Origin: Agapanthus africanus | Taxonomy: Eukaryota > Streptophyta > Magnoliopsida > Asparagales > Amaryllidaceae | Length of the DNA: 64,000 nucleotides | Direction: 5' to 3' | NCBI GenBank assembly: GCA_030015575.1 | Contig: JASDDO010000016.1 | Span: forward strand, 177,256,815-177,320,814 | Shown here: piece after piece, positions 43,803-54,962 of the stretch | Layout: every line of letters begins with the position of its first letter | Position numbering within the stretch: the first letter of the stretch is position 1 | The notes under the pieces: model-generated | The model's database searches: none | Told to the model about the DNA's origin: nothing | The model's input: only the letters and a program-made list of their open reading frames with translations | Program-made: the position numbers and the translations under genes

Positions 43803-46019
43803 TGTTAGTTATATGTATGCCCTAGAGGCCATTATTGTACATAGGATGTATATTGTAGTGGATGCTGGGACATATATAGGTAGGACTTTCTTGCTCGACA
43901 TGATAGTACGCTATCTGGTTGTTCTTTATCTTAACATGTATACTTGCAGTCTCTCTATTACATGTTGATAAAGCCCTTAGGATGTGTACTCGACTTCCAG
44001 GACTATGATGTAGATCATACTAGTGGGGCCTGGGTAGTCCATGAGTACATCCTTCAATGTTCCTAGTCGTGGGAATATCGAGACGGGGCATCGATATTCC
44101 AGAGTAGACTAGCGTATATCTTCTCGACCCATGTGATGGGCGATGGATGATCCCATATCCATTGGTATTTGACATCAGAGGTGGTATGCGGGTGCTCAGT
44201 GGTGACTGGGTACACTGAACGGGCTCGCCGAGAACTCCCAGATGGTATTATACCTCACGTCAGATGGCAGTTCTCTGGTGACACTGGTACAGCTTAGTCT
44301 GTTGACCCGAGATCGTCATAGTCTTGTGTGTCTCCCACTGTGCTTTGATTTCCACCCTACCACGGCTCTACTGAGTCGTGCAAACAGGTGGTTCTTGGGT
44401 ACAGTCCCGATTCACATGGAGGCAATGAGCGATAGGAGGGGATTCGTCTCTCCCGGTATTGGGGGTTGATGTTGCGCTATGCTCGACTGGCCATAACTGG
44501 AAATCCCTGGCCAGGGTTGCACTGATTTACTGGTAAGTGTTATCAGTAGTTTCATGCTTTTTATGGACCTTACATCGGCATGACTTATCAAGCTACTGGG
44601 GTCTGACGTTTACCACCCCTAGGCAAGATATGCGACATATCAGATGAACAGACCGGACTGTGCGGTAAGTGTTACTGGTTGGATTCACAGGAGTGTGAGC
44701 AGGCTTGCTCGTTGATCTTCTGATCGCTCAATACCCGGGTGGCCGTTACGTTTAGCAGACCGCTTGCGGCTTGTGGGTGTTTGATATGATCATCACCTAC
44801 TGCCGGCGTATTGACGAGTCTTTAGAGTCCTACACAGGGGTTTCCTGGCTCAAGCGAAACGAAATAGGAGCGCATATGAGATATGTGCGGGACCGAGAAT
44901 AATACCAGTATGTGATACTGTATTCTATTCTCGCGATTTGTATCATTGATCGGTTATATGTGATATGGCCGGGTTACCGAATCAAGTGTTGATTTGATAC
45001 ATTGATACACTTGATATTAGTCGGTTATATGCGATATGACCGGATCATTAAATCAAGTATTGATTTAATGATTTAATGTATAATTATATATTTGATATAT
45101 TACTTTACATTAACTAGTATTAGCTCACTTAAGATTTGTTTTCTCACTAGTTTGTGCATAAGTGTATATATGATATATATTTGTGTACATATGTTTGTAT
45201 CATGTTTGATGATACATACAAGATGTGTGTATGAGAGTTATACCAAGATTAGGTTTAAGATTAGGGTTATTATTTTATCTTAAGATTTAATAAAAGGATT
45301 AAACTTGGTCAAAGTTATCAAGCTTGAAGAAGCTTGGAGAAACTTTAACAAAGTCCACTCTTTTGTCATTTCTTTTGATAATTCTTTAACCTATCCCTTA
45401 ACCTAATACCTTGGTCAAATCTCTACATGAGTTAAGCATGAGGGCTTAACTCAACCATGGTGCCATTATTAAAAGGATAAGTTTCATTTGATTTATCATT
45501 ATTCTATATTCTTTCTTCTTCTTCTTCTTCATCAAGTTTCATCAAAAAGCTTGCTAGCTCCAAAGGTGCCATGAGAAAAAGAGTGAGAAAAACAATTCTA
45601 AAGTGAGCCCACTTCCTATTTCTTCATCCTCTACCACTTGCCATGTAGTATAGGGTGTTCTCTTCACAAAGTTCTTGACCAAGTGAAGGAATAGCTTGAG
45701 TTTGAGTCTCCCCGACGTAGATCATCTTCGGCCTCGAAGTCAACGACCTAGCCCGCTCTTTTCTCCGATGAAACCAACGCTAGAGTTCGGAATCCCGATG
45801 ATCGCAGCGAAGGGACGTCAACACGGAGCTTTAGAAGTGAAGGACCGGATCTACAAAGGTTGTAATCCCTTTCACTTAGTAGTAAAGTAGTTTACTAGCT
45901 TTTAGTTTCGCCTAATCTCTAGTTAACGATCCTGCATAGAGTTGTTAGGCACATAAAAATTTGATTTTGGCATGGTTGATGCCTTGTAGAACCTCATGAG
46001 TGTGCCTAGTAACCCTACA
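43803..46019 (+). repeat. copia-4 3' LTR
   Basis: 2217 bp, equal in length to the 5' LTR. The right flank (from 46020, AACTCGGCGG) is the last visible coding part of the Tat antisense gene. Confidence 0.92.
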
Positions 46020-49000
46020 AACTCGGCGGCCTTGTCGATGGCCACTACCTCTTTGATAGACTCTTGAAGCACCCGCCAGAGTTCATACGCTTTGTGGGCC
46101 TTGGCGGTAAGATTAGCTTGAAGCTCACTCAGCGCCTTAGAAGCCAGCTCCCTCTCCGAGAATTTGCGGCCGAGCCTCTTCTCGCATGATGCCATGTTTG
46201 CCGCGCACCGTGCTATCAGCCCCCACAACTCCGCCTTTGCAGCTACGGCCTCCGAGGAAAGGCGGGAACACTCAAGGGCGTGCAAGCAAGCCTCCACCTG
46301 CCGACAGAACTCCACCCAGACTCGCACCACCTCTTCGCTATGGTATGTGGCAAGAAAAGGAAGAGAACCGTTTGCTTCAGCGGCAAATGCTTCAGCTGTG
46401 GTTGCGCTGCCAGCACGAAGCTCCTCGATCAAAGTCGATAAGAAGACAAGGCTTAACTGGGCCAAGCGCTCTGAGGCTCGCAAAGCATAGGGGCCGGGCG
46501 GCATAGCGATACGCGATTCCAGCGCTATGGATGCTGGCAAGGCTGTTCGGATTTGAAAAATGTCAATAAAACTCTTAAGCAAAAGAACGAATGGGACTAT
46601 ATTGAAATGTCACTTACCTACGGTCATGCAAGTAGGAGATGAAGGTTCCCCTGGCCCTTCAACGACCTCCACCTCGTCATCGGCCTCCAAAACTGTAAGA
46701 GACATCAATGTCATTTCACAGAATAGCAACAATGCTATAATAAAAAATGGCGAACGACGCTAACCTTGCCCAGAGGAAAGGACGATGCGCTGAGGAGAGA
46801 TCTCCTGTGGAGCTGCCATCTCCAGCAGACGATGAAACGATTGCCGGGGAGACAAATCAGCGATAGAGGCCGCCAGCCCGCGCAATTCTGAGAAAACAAA
46901 AGAGTTCAGACAACAGAAAGATTGCTAATTTAAAATGTAGAAGGTTACCTTCAACACTCCTCTCGTTCTGAGTCGGAGGGATGGCGGCTTCAACGGCCTC
47001 CGCCACGATTTCCGACTCCAGCAAAGGGAGGGTAGTCCCGACCACCTCTCCTCCGGCCTCTGGGCCGCCCGCAGGAAGAGTCATTAGGGCGGCAATCCCC
47101 AAAGGAGCCTCTACCAAAGGAGCAAGCGCTCCATGATCAGGAACCGCCACTGGAGGCTCTATGGCAAGAGGAACAGCATTGTCAGCCCCCTCCACATCAA
47201 GTAAGGTTGCAATGGGAATGTCAACAGGCTCTAGCTGCAACAAGCCCGTAGGGACCTCCCCCATCGCCGAGGACTCTGCACGATCCGCACAAGAATAAGA
47301 ATACATATATACGGGCATAAGCAATCTGAAAAAACTGCGAAGAGATATAAAAAAACATACCAATGCGCAGGGAAGCCCTCAATATGGCTTCTTCAAGCCG
47401 ATGCTCCTTCTCAAGGAGGCGTGCTCGTCGGGGTTCGAGGGTGGACTCATGGCCGTCGGTCCATAAGGAGAGCGCGTCCGCAGCATCCTCCGAGACGGCC
47501 TGCTTCAGCGCCCTTTCACCCCACTCCTCCAAGGGGCCGATAAACCGCCGCCGGATCCATGAGGGGTCTTCATAGAAGATCACGGCAGGATAGGGTTTCT
47601 TCGGAACCCTTGCGTTCTGAGACTCATCTTTAGAACGTCTTATGGCCTCAGCTAATTGTGCGGCCTCCTCGGCAGCCGAGCCCGGGAAAAGAAGACCAGC
47701 GTCCGACTCTTGCACGACCAACGACTCATCTGGAAGTATGGGCTCAGACTCCGTTAAAGAATCAAGTAAGTTGATGGCCACCCTCCTCCGCCTCTTAGAT
47801 CTAGAACCGGCCGCCGAAGACGACCGTTTCTTTCCCCGTGGAGCCTTGGTGCGGCGGCGGCCCATGTCGCCTTCAATACCCTCATCCCTATTACCCTCGC
47901 TTGGTGCCACAACCGAGGATAACACCGCCATTGTCGATGCCAAGGGGGACGAAGCTGCCTCGGGTGGTGGCGCTATTACCGGAGCCCGTCTACCCCGCGA
48001 CCGAGTACCCAGGGGCATACCAGCTGTTGGAGTAAGATCCACCCCCGACTCCCCCGGAATGAGCGCGGTGCCGGTATCCCTCAGAGGAAAGCAGACCGGG
48101 GCGCGTGGTCGCAGCGTAGCTCCCGTGGCCGGAACCTGAGTAGGGGCACCATGACCAAGAAGCACCCTTCTTTCCTCAAGAATAATTGGGTTGACTCGAT
48201 GGAGATACCAACCCGTGAACTATCCCACGCATCGGGGCATGTACTCACCATCGGGGATCATGAACTGAGAACCCGTGTTTAGCCTCACAAAATGATGGGA
48301 GGCATCTCGAACGGCCTCGAGCGAGGGAACCGGCGCGACTATGAAAGCCTCAAACGGGACACCCTGATCATAACCAAACTGCCGGGCAAAGCGGTGCGGA
48401 TTGTACCGCATGAAGAGGGCCGTGCTATCCTGACGGAATACCAGGTAACCCGGTCTGATTGCGTATAAGCGCGCGGCCTCCCAGGGCTTCAAAGAGGGCG
48501 CGTTATCTATCGACCGGTCCCAAAGCGGCCAGGCTGAACCCGCGAAAGAAGATAAGACCCGATCATTAAAAACCAACCCGCCAGCAGTAGCGTAAGGAGA
48601 AATCAATGCCCAAATAGCCCCGAATTGAGTCGGGTCAGCGGCAGAAGCATCCACCAATCGCATAAGCCTCGGGAAGGTATAAGCGTCGTAGAATGCGGGC
48701 CTTTGATGCATAGCAAAAGCACCCAAGATGTGCATTTCGATCCAAGACGTAAAGTAATAAAGCGAGAAATTTACCACATCTACGCCAGGGCTGGAAGTAT
48801 TAGCTGCAGCGCCCAACCCGTGATAAATATGCGCCAGTGCCGGGATGCCAATGGCCAGCCACGTTCCCTCAGCTATGCGGTGAGCCGGATAGATGACCGA
48901 AGCTTTCATAAAGCGGCGATGCATAGGGATGACAAACCAGCTGAGCCAGACACTGATAAACCCAACGAAGAACGTCTCCTCATCCATGCCAGGAGCTGCG

Positions 49001-49987
49001 ATAGATTCGAAGGACATCGGCGACATTATGGGGATGTAGTACTGCGGTAGATCCGATTCATTGGTCGGCAGCTTCTTCGGACCAAACCCAAAGGGGTCTT
49101 TAATATTTGCAAACTTCAGAGCTGTCTTCGACAGGACGTCCTCGCGAAGGAAGCAGGCAATGAAGCTCTTAAAAGTAACGCCTTGCTCCTCAGATTCAGT
49201 GAACAATCAATCAAAGATACCTAACACATTGATCAAGCTGGGACGCTTGTGGCGGACGGCGTTCTCGGCAGACAAGCCGTCAAGCGGTGCAGGCTCGGGT
49301 TCAAAAACGTATTCATCAGAGGGCAGCAACTCCTCATAAAGTGTCCCTCGAATTGGCAGCCCTGAGATTTCATAAAACTCCCCCAAAGAGATCGAAACCT
49401 CTATGTCCCCCAGAAGAAAAGTGTTGGTGGGGAGATTCCATTGATTCAAGAACGCCTTCACCCACCAGACATGTGGGGATTGATAATGGAAGAGCGACGC
49501 ATATATTGCCTGGTAAAGTCCAACCTTCTGCAGCCGCGCACGATGGGTAGCAAGGATGTAGCGAGCCCAGAGGAGGTAGCCCGTGGGGTGTCGAGGAGTG
49601 AGCCCTTTTCTTATAAATCTGTCCCCATGGGTGGGCCTCACCCTGACAAATGCGTCTTCCCAGGATATCTATAGCGGGGATCGGATGGTTTGGGATACCG
49701 GTTGTCGAAGGCTCGAGTTGTCCCGTTGGAGTCCAGTTTGGCATCTCCACAGCGAAAACCGTCCTTGGGGGGTCCATCGGCAAGAACGGGAAAGTGGGCT
49801 CTGTCGGCACTTCACAGAGGAAACTCCGGCGACCCTGGATGATATGACTGTACCAAGTTCCCCATAAAAGTAAGCTGGTGCAGTTTGGGTCATGAGCCCG
49901 GATCATCATCATCGCTTCCTCGTCGGATGGTGATTGAGGAAAAGCTGCCTCCGAACGAGTGAAGGGAAAGCACGGAACAGAAGCCAT
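46020..49987 (-). pseudogene. Tat antisense gene with plant mobile domain (PMD), multi-exon, cut by copia-4
   Basis: Minus strand, ATG at 49987 (MASVPCF). Exon 1 (49987-48249) contains a plant mobile domain: WWVKAFLNQWNLPTNTFLL, EFYEISGLPIRGTLYEELLP, then AEGTWLAIGIPALAHIYHGL and YYFTSWIEMHILGAFAM. It has a one-base shift near 49650 and an in-frame TGA at 49207-49209. Exon 2 (about 48174-47361) is Pro-rich with basic runs (RGKKRSSSA, SKRRRR) like a nuclear localisation signal. Exons 3-6 are 47275-46949, 46887-46765, 46692-46618 and 46542-46020. The last is Ala/Leu/Glu-rich, probably helical, and ends abruptly at the copia-4 LTR. Introns 47360-47276, 46948-46888, 46764-46693 and 46617-46543 start GT, end AG, and all split codons in phase 1. 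The first intron (about 48248-48175) has GTGAGTA but its phase does not fit exactly. PMD genes are known cargo of some Tat/Retand elements; their role is unknown. Confidence 0.82.
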
Positions 49988-50031
49988 TGCACCTGAAATA
50001 AAGAGAAAAAAAACTGTCAAAAGCGAAGCCA

Positions 50032-50032
<1 letters not shown>

Positions 50033-50081
<49 letters not shown>
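50033..50081. repeat. (AT)n microsatellite upstream of the antisense gene
   Basis: About 48 bases of TA repeats, starting some 46 bases upstream (on the minus strand) of the ATG at 49987. It may be a simple repeat only, or act as a TATA-like element for the antisense gene. Confidence 0.9.
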
Positions 50082-50084
<3 letters not shown>

Positions 50085-50994
50085 CATAAATATATATATG
50101 AAGACAGTTGAAGAAAGCGACAGCAGACTCTTTTTATGGGACCGTTGGCTACAAAACACATGGGCCCCACAGAATCAGGTTGACGGCTCGTTAATAATGA
50201 GGCCAAGCAATCATAATAAGACAAAGGGGATATCCTCATTAAATAGGCAGTGGGTTTCAAGTGGCCCTACACACCCCCTAAAAGACAAATCTATCTCGGG
50301 CTCTGTGATAAATCAAACAGAATCAAGAGAATTAAATTCCCAGAGAGCAACATTGTGAACTTAGATGTGCAGGAGACAACTCAGGGCAGAGAAAACCCAT
50401 GAAGTTCCCATGAGAACGACTTAGTTCTTCGTAGGAATTAAATTCCTTTTTGAAAAAGGGAATTAAATCCCCATAAAAGTTCTGTTCCAGAGCCGAAGCT
50501 TCTTGGGGATGGAATTAAATTACATAAAAAAGCAACCAACATCATCATCTCCCTAAAGGATCAGATGAACCCTAAGGAGATCTAATAGTGAAGATTAAAT
50601 GATTTCATATTTCGGTTGAAAAAAAGGAAAAATGGGTTCATGTTAAAAGGGATGAAACCCTTGCTATGGATTTAAAATCCAGAAGGACATGAAAGTTCAT
50701 CGTTCGTTCAAGAGCATTACCTAAAGAAAAGAGTTCTTTTTTAATAGAGTTAAACTCTGAAAAATTTTCAATGCAGAGAACTAAGCTTTGGAAAGGAGAA
50801 TTAAATTCTCAGAAAGAAAAGTATGCAAGGAGGAAGATGAGCAAAGTGGAGGCTCTTCTGAAAAGACATGGGCATTTATAGGATGGGATGGAAAACGTTT
50901 CATCTACCCTACTCCTAAAGCATATCCGACGGTCACAAAAGTGACAGCGTTGCACTCACGTGCAGACACGTGAGAACAACGCTGTGGGGGCATT
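50082..50994 (+). other. Tat 3' terminal internal region
   Basis: No gene supported. From about 50330 it has the same style of short palindromes as the LTR (GGAATTAAATTCC, GGGAATTAAATCCC, GAGAATTAAATTCTC, GGATTTAAAATCC). It ends in a hairpin and the polypurine tract before the 3' LTR. Confidence 0.7.
50944..50985 (+). promoter_or_regulatory. hairpin next to the Tat polypurine tract
   Basis: ACAGCGTTG (50944-50952) pairs perfectly with CAACGCTGT (50977-50985); inside, CTCACGTG and CACGTGAG pair again. GGGGGCATT then leads into the LTR at 50995. Could affect plus-strand priming or transcript ends; inference only. Confidence 0.7.
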
Positions 50995-53900
50995 TGTTCC
51001 CTGATTAAAAATCAGGAGAAGCTTCAGAAGAGGCATCACGTGCTCACACGTAACCAGTTGTCACGTGTTGGCACGTGACGCTTAAAGCAGCGGCAAAAAG
51101 CACATTCATCCCCTGATTAAAAATCAAGAAAAAGCTCCAGAAGAGGCATCACGTGCTAACACGTGACCAATGGTCACGTGTTGGCACGTGATGGTTAAGC
51201 AGCGGCCAGATAACAGAGCGCAGAAGAAGAGAAGCCCATTCCAGGGGTCACGTGCCTACACGTGACCAGGGGTCACGTGACCAGGGGTCACGTGCCTACA
51301 CGTGACCAGGGGTCACGTGGACACACGTGACCAGGGGTCACGTGGACACACATGACCGGCTTTAAGAGCCTTATTCTTTAACAGAATTAAAATTCTGAGG
51401 ATGAATCTTTCAAATCTTTCCAAAATGAAGAAGGATTATCTAAAACCGTTGGATTAAAAATCTAAAAGTGATTAAATATCACCAATTTATGGAAAAATCT
51501 TGGACTTGGAAAGATTTCCCCCTAAATCTAACCGAAATAACAAAGAGATATCTTTGGATTTAAAATCCAATGGTGAATAAAATTCACCCAACAATCTAAA
51601 GGCCCAGATTAATGATAAATATAAATCAAATCTCTCAATGAGAGATTTACTAAACAGATTGATTATTTTCCTTCTACCATAAATAGGAGCCAAGAAAAGA
51701 AGAGAAGGGGACCTTTGGACCTTTTCTTTTGATACATAAGGAGAGAGATATAGAGCCTTTGATTCTCTGCAAAAGAAAAACCTTAGGTAAGAAAAGAAAA
51801 GGGAGCTTCAAAAGTGAATTTAATTCTCAAAAGAGTTTAACTCTCATATAAAGAAAAGAACTTAGTTCTTTCTCTGGTGGAGGATCTGCAAAGTGCACAT
51901 CTCCCCATGAATTGAGAATTTAATTCTCATTGGGTCGAGATCCTGCCATGCAGATCTAAAACACAGAGGAGGAACTGAGTTTTGAGAATTTAATTCTCAC
52001 AAAATGATAGGAATTCAATTCCTTTGAGATAAAATTAGGGTTTAACCCTATGTTATGGGAATTTAATTCCTTCAGAATGAACAGAACTAGGGTTTAACCC
52101 TAATTGAGAACATAATTCTCTCAAACTCACAGGAATTTAATTCCCTTAAGAAAAGAAATTAGGGTTTAACCCTATTTAAGAATATAATTCTTACGAAGAA
52201 AACGGGAATTTAATTCCTCTAAAGTTTGTTGTTAGGGTTTTAACCCTATGAAGAATTTAATTCTTAAAAGATGAACAGATCTTTAAAACATGCAAAGAAC
52301 CAGAGTCACGTGCTACCACGTGACCCCTGCAAAGATACACAGAAAAGAACTTTGAAGCAAACACCTCACGTGTTACCACGTGACTCCTGCAAAGATCCAT
52401 AAAAAAGAACTTTGAGGCAATGTCTCACGTGCCCCACGTGATCTCTAAAGCACACAGAGAAAAGGGCAAAAGGAAACAGAAAAGAGCTCTAGGGCGCCCT
52501 CACGTGTCAACATGTGACCCCTAATGAACATTCTAACAAATCGAAGCGTGAGCCCCCATCACGTGCCCACACGTGATGGCTTTCAGAATCAAAAGTGTTA
52601 AACACTTATCTGTAGAACAAAATGAAGGGAAGCAGGGCGCTCTCACATGCCACCACATGATCCCTTGGCTGAAGCTCTAGCAGATAAACGCCTAAATTCC
52701 CATCACGTGATAGCACGTGATACTTCAAAGTATTCAAGACTTTTGACTGAATAAAATAAGGGGAATCAGGGCGCTCTCACGTGTCCGCACGTGACCCCTC
52801 TCTCCATCGTGTTTAACACTAGTCTGGAGATTTTGTCCCCAGTGTTTAACACTGATTTGCTTAGTGTTTAACACTAATTTGAAAACTCTGTTCCCAGTGC
52901 TCAACACTGATTATCTTTTAGTGTTTAACACTAACTTGTTAATCTTATTCCCAGTGTTCAACACTGTTGGTCTCTAGTGTTTAACACTAGCTTTAGCCCA
53001 ATTGGCTAAGTTTCCAGAGGCAAAGCCTCTCTTTCAATGAACCAACAGAGGGCCAATATCCCAAACATGATTGGACTTAGCCCAAGCTGGCCATAAGTCC
53101 TCAATTCAAACTTAACTGGGCCAATGGGCTCATAATATAATAATTGATCTTAGTATCCAACTTGGACTACAGGTCACTTAATCTACCTTGGTTTAAGGGT
53201 ACATCTCTTCACTCCTTTGATACTTGGCGTTGTAATTCCTCAACGTCTTTAAAGAGATGGCGGGTCCCGATGACCACACATTGATACGGACTGTGGGGTC
53301 CTTAAACTCATGGACTATGAGGTCCTTAACCTTGACCGGAATGTCTTAAAACTAACAACGGACTATGACGTCCTTAACCTTGACCGTAATGTCTTAAAAC
53401 TAAACGCCGGACTGTGGGGTCCTTAAAACCACGGACTATAAGGTCCTTAACCTTGATCTGAATGTCTTAAAACTAACAACGGACTATGACGTCCTTACCC
53501 TTGACCGTGATGTCTTAAAACTAACATCGGACTGTGGAGTCCTTAATTCCACGGACTACGACGTCCTTAACCTTGACCGCAACGTCTTAAAACTAACAAT
53601 GGACCGCAATGTCCTTAAACTACCTATTGACCGCAATGTCACTAAACTAAACAACAGGGCTCCCCTAATCGCTCTCTTGTCGGATCTAAACGATCCCGTT
53701 AAGTTGATCTTAGTCTAAAACTAGACTAACGTATCCTTAACAAACGTTTAAGTCGATCTTAGTCTCAAATGAGGCTAACGTATCCTTAAACACAACCCCC
53801 AAACCCAAATCTAAGATAATACGAATTTGAACTAGTCCATGCCCTACGGGCGACGACATAACTCAGTCTCCGTATACAATCACGGGCAACCGAACACGAA

Positions 53901-54203
53901 TCAAACACACACGACACGAAGTGATCATCTGGAGAAGGAGAAAGTTGTTACCGCAATGCGGTAGCGTAATTAACTGCAGGGGCTTGCGCCTGCAGGGAAG
54001 AGCGTCCCCACAATCAAAAACCCCTCAAGCGAGGGGGAATCTGACGAAGTCTGCTACATCGGACGCATCCGTTTAAACCTTCGATACACGGTGTCATAAA
54101 TCAACTTGGCATCCTCAGAGAGGTGGACGGATAGCACCAATTAGCATCTGCCCCGAATCTCAGGCAAGACGTCCATGTCTTGGCCGCCATTCGGAGGGGA
54201 ACA
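50995..54203 (+). repeat. Tat 3' LTR
   Basis: 3209 bp. Longer than the 5' LTR mainly by extra CACGTG-pair units at about 51265-51356 (GACCAGGGGTCACGTG repeated), so the G-box cluster is expanding or contracting by unit. Ends GGGGAACA, followed by the second GCCGG at 54204-54208. Confidence 0.93.
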
Positions 54204-54208
54204 GCCGG
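54204..54208. other. target-site duplication of Tat, right copy
   Basis: GCCGG, identical to 19927-19931. Confidence 0.93.
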
Positions 54209-54962
54209 CTTTGGTTTAAGCCAGATTCTAGTATCAGGTTATTAGATTTATACAGTCTAAAGTTTTTCCGTGTTTTCACGGATAGGAGGGGCGTTCTCGT
54301 AATTTTACGGGAAGCTTCTAGAAGCATGGTGACTTGAGGGTTTAGGTGGCATTATCATTAAATGATATTGTGACTCATTTTGTGTGATTCATCATGTCAT
54401 TAATGCATTATTAAATGCTTAATGACTCACACAGTGAATCACTCATATTGAATTAATGTAGCATGATGAATAATCACATTTATTCATTTATTTGTTTATT
54501 CATTATACTTCATATATTCAAGTGAGAAACAATATCATTATCATGATCATCTTCACCTTCTCTCTCATCAAGCTCACTCTCTCTTCAAACTCTAATCCTA
54601 CCACTCATGAGTTGAGATCAAGGACTAGAATAAACTAAATAATCCATAACCTAACTCTATATCACCTAAGTTCCTTTGATTAGCAACTAGAGAAACTTAG
54701 TTACCTCAAGTTTGGAGGTGAAGCTTGGATTAGGGTTCTCGGGTGGATCATCTATCATGGGAAGGAGACCGAGGAGGACGTAGAGATCAAAAAGACGAAG
54801 GACACGATTCACTAGGTATAATCTCTTTACATAGTAGCTAAGAACTTCTATGGCTGTTGTTAATTATCGTTTGGTAAAAATCTTCGGTTAGTCGATGTAT
54901 GCTTAAAGAACAAGATCGTTTTTCAAATTTCCGCCTTCCCGCAACCCATGGGGTGTTGCACA
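54209..54962 (+). repeat. copia-3 3' LTR, second part
   Basis: Continues exactly where 19931 stops and matches 5' LTR 11987-12740. It is cut after GTTGCACA, 10 bp short of the LTR end (TCGACTTATA in the 5' copy), by copia-5. GCACA (54958-54962) is the predicted left target duplicate of copia-5. Confidence 0.9.

Larger units (their letters stand above)
35634..46019 (+). mobile_element. copia-4: Ty1/copia element with collapsed pol
   Basis: 10.4 kb; two LTRs of 2217 bp each (about 29 differences by hand), primer site, 3.2 kb leader, heavily damaged gag-less pol, polypurine tract. Inserted in the antisense PMD gene of Tat. Same family as copia-5 (LTR ends, leader, start peptide). Confidence 0.9.
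19932..54203 (+). mobile_element. Tat: giant Ty3/gypsy retrotransposon (Tat/Ogre/Retand type), with copia-4 inside
   Basis: 34,272 bp between LTR outer ends; without copia-4 and its attached tail, about 23.8 kb. Two 3.1-3.2 kb LTRs, gag-pol on the plus strand, a second RNase H after the normal one, and a multi-exon antisense gene between pol and the 3' LTR. Dual RNase H and an extra antisense ORF are known marks of the plant Tat lineage. LTRs differ at about 56 positions by hand count, plus one indel of about 80 bp. Confidence 0.92.
11249..54962 (+). mobile_element. copia-3: Ty1/copia element, interrupted three times
   Basis: Plus-strand element: 5' LTR remnant 11249-12750, internal part 12751-18799, 3' LTR 18800-19931 continued at 54209-54962. 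copia-2 removed the first 394 bp of the 5' LTR from view, Tat splits the 3' LTR, and copia-5 sits 10 bp before its end. Joined, the 3' LTR would be about 1896 bp, equal to 394 plus 1502 of the 5' copy. About 43 differences in roughly 1.49 kb of aligned LTR (hand count) make it the oldest datable element here. Confidence 0.85.

Noticed and set aside
47642-48139. 165-codon plus-strand frame
   Set aside because: Shadow of the antisense gene, whose minus frame has family support and splice sites.
19932-54203. Endogenous pararetrovirus
   Set aside because: True LTRs, 5-bp target duplication, integrase and tRNA-type primer site; no movement or capsid protein signature.
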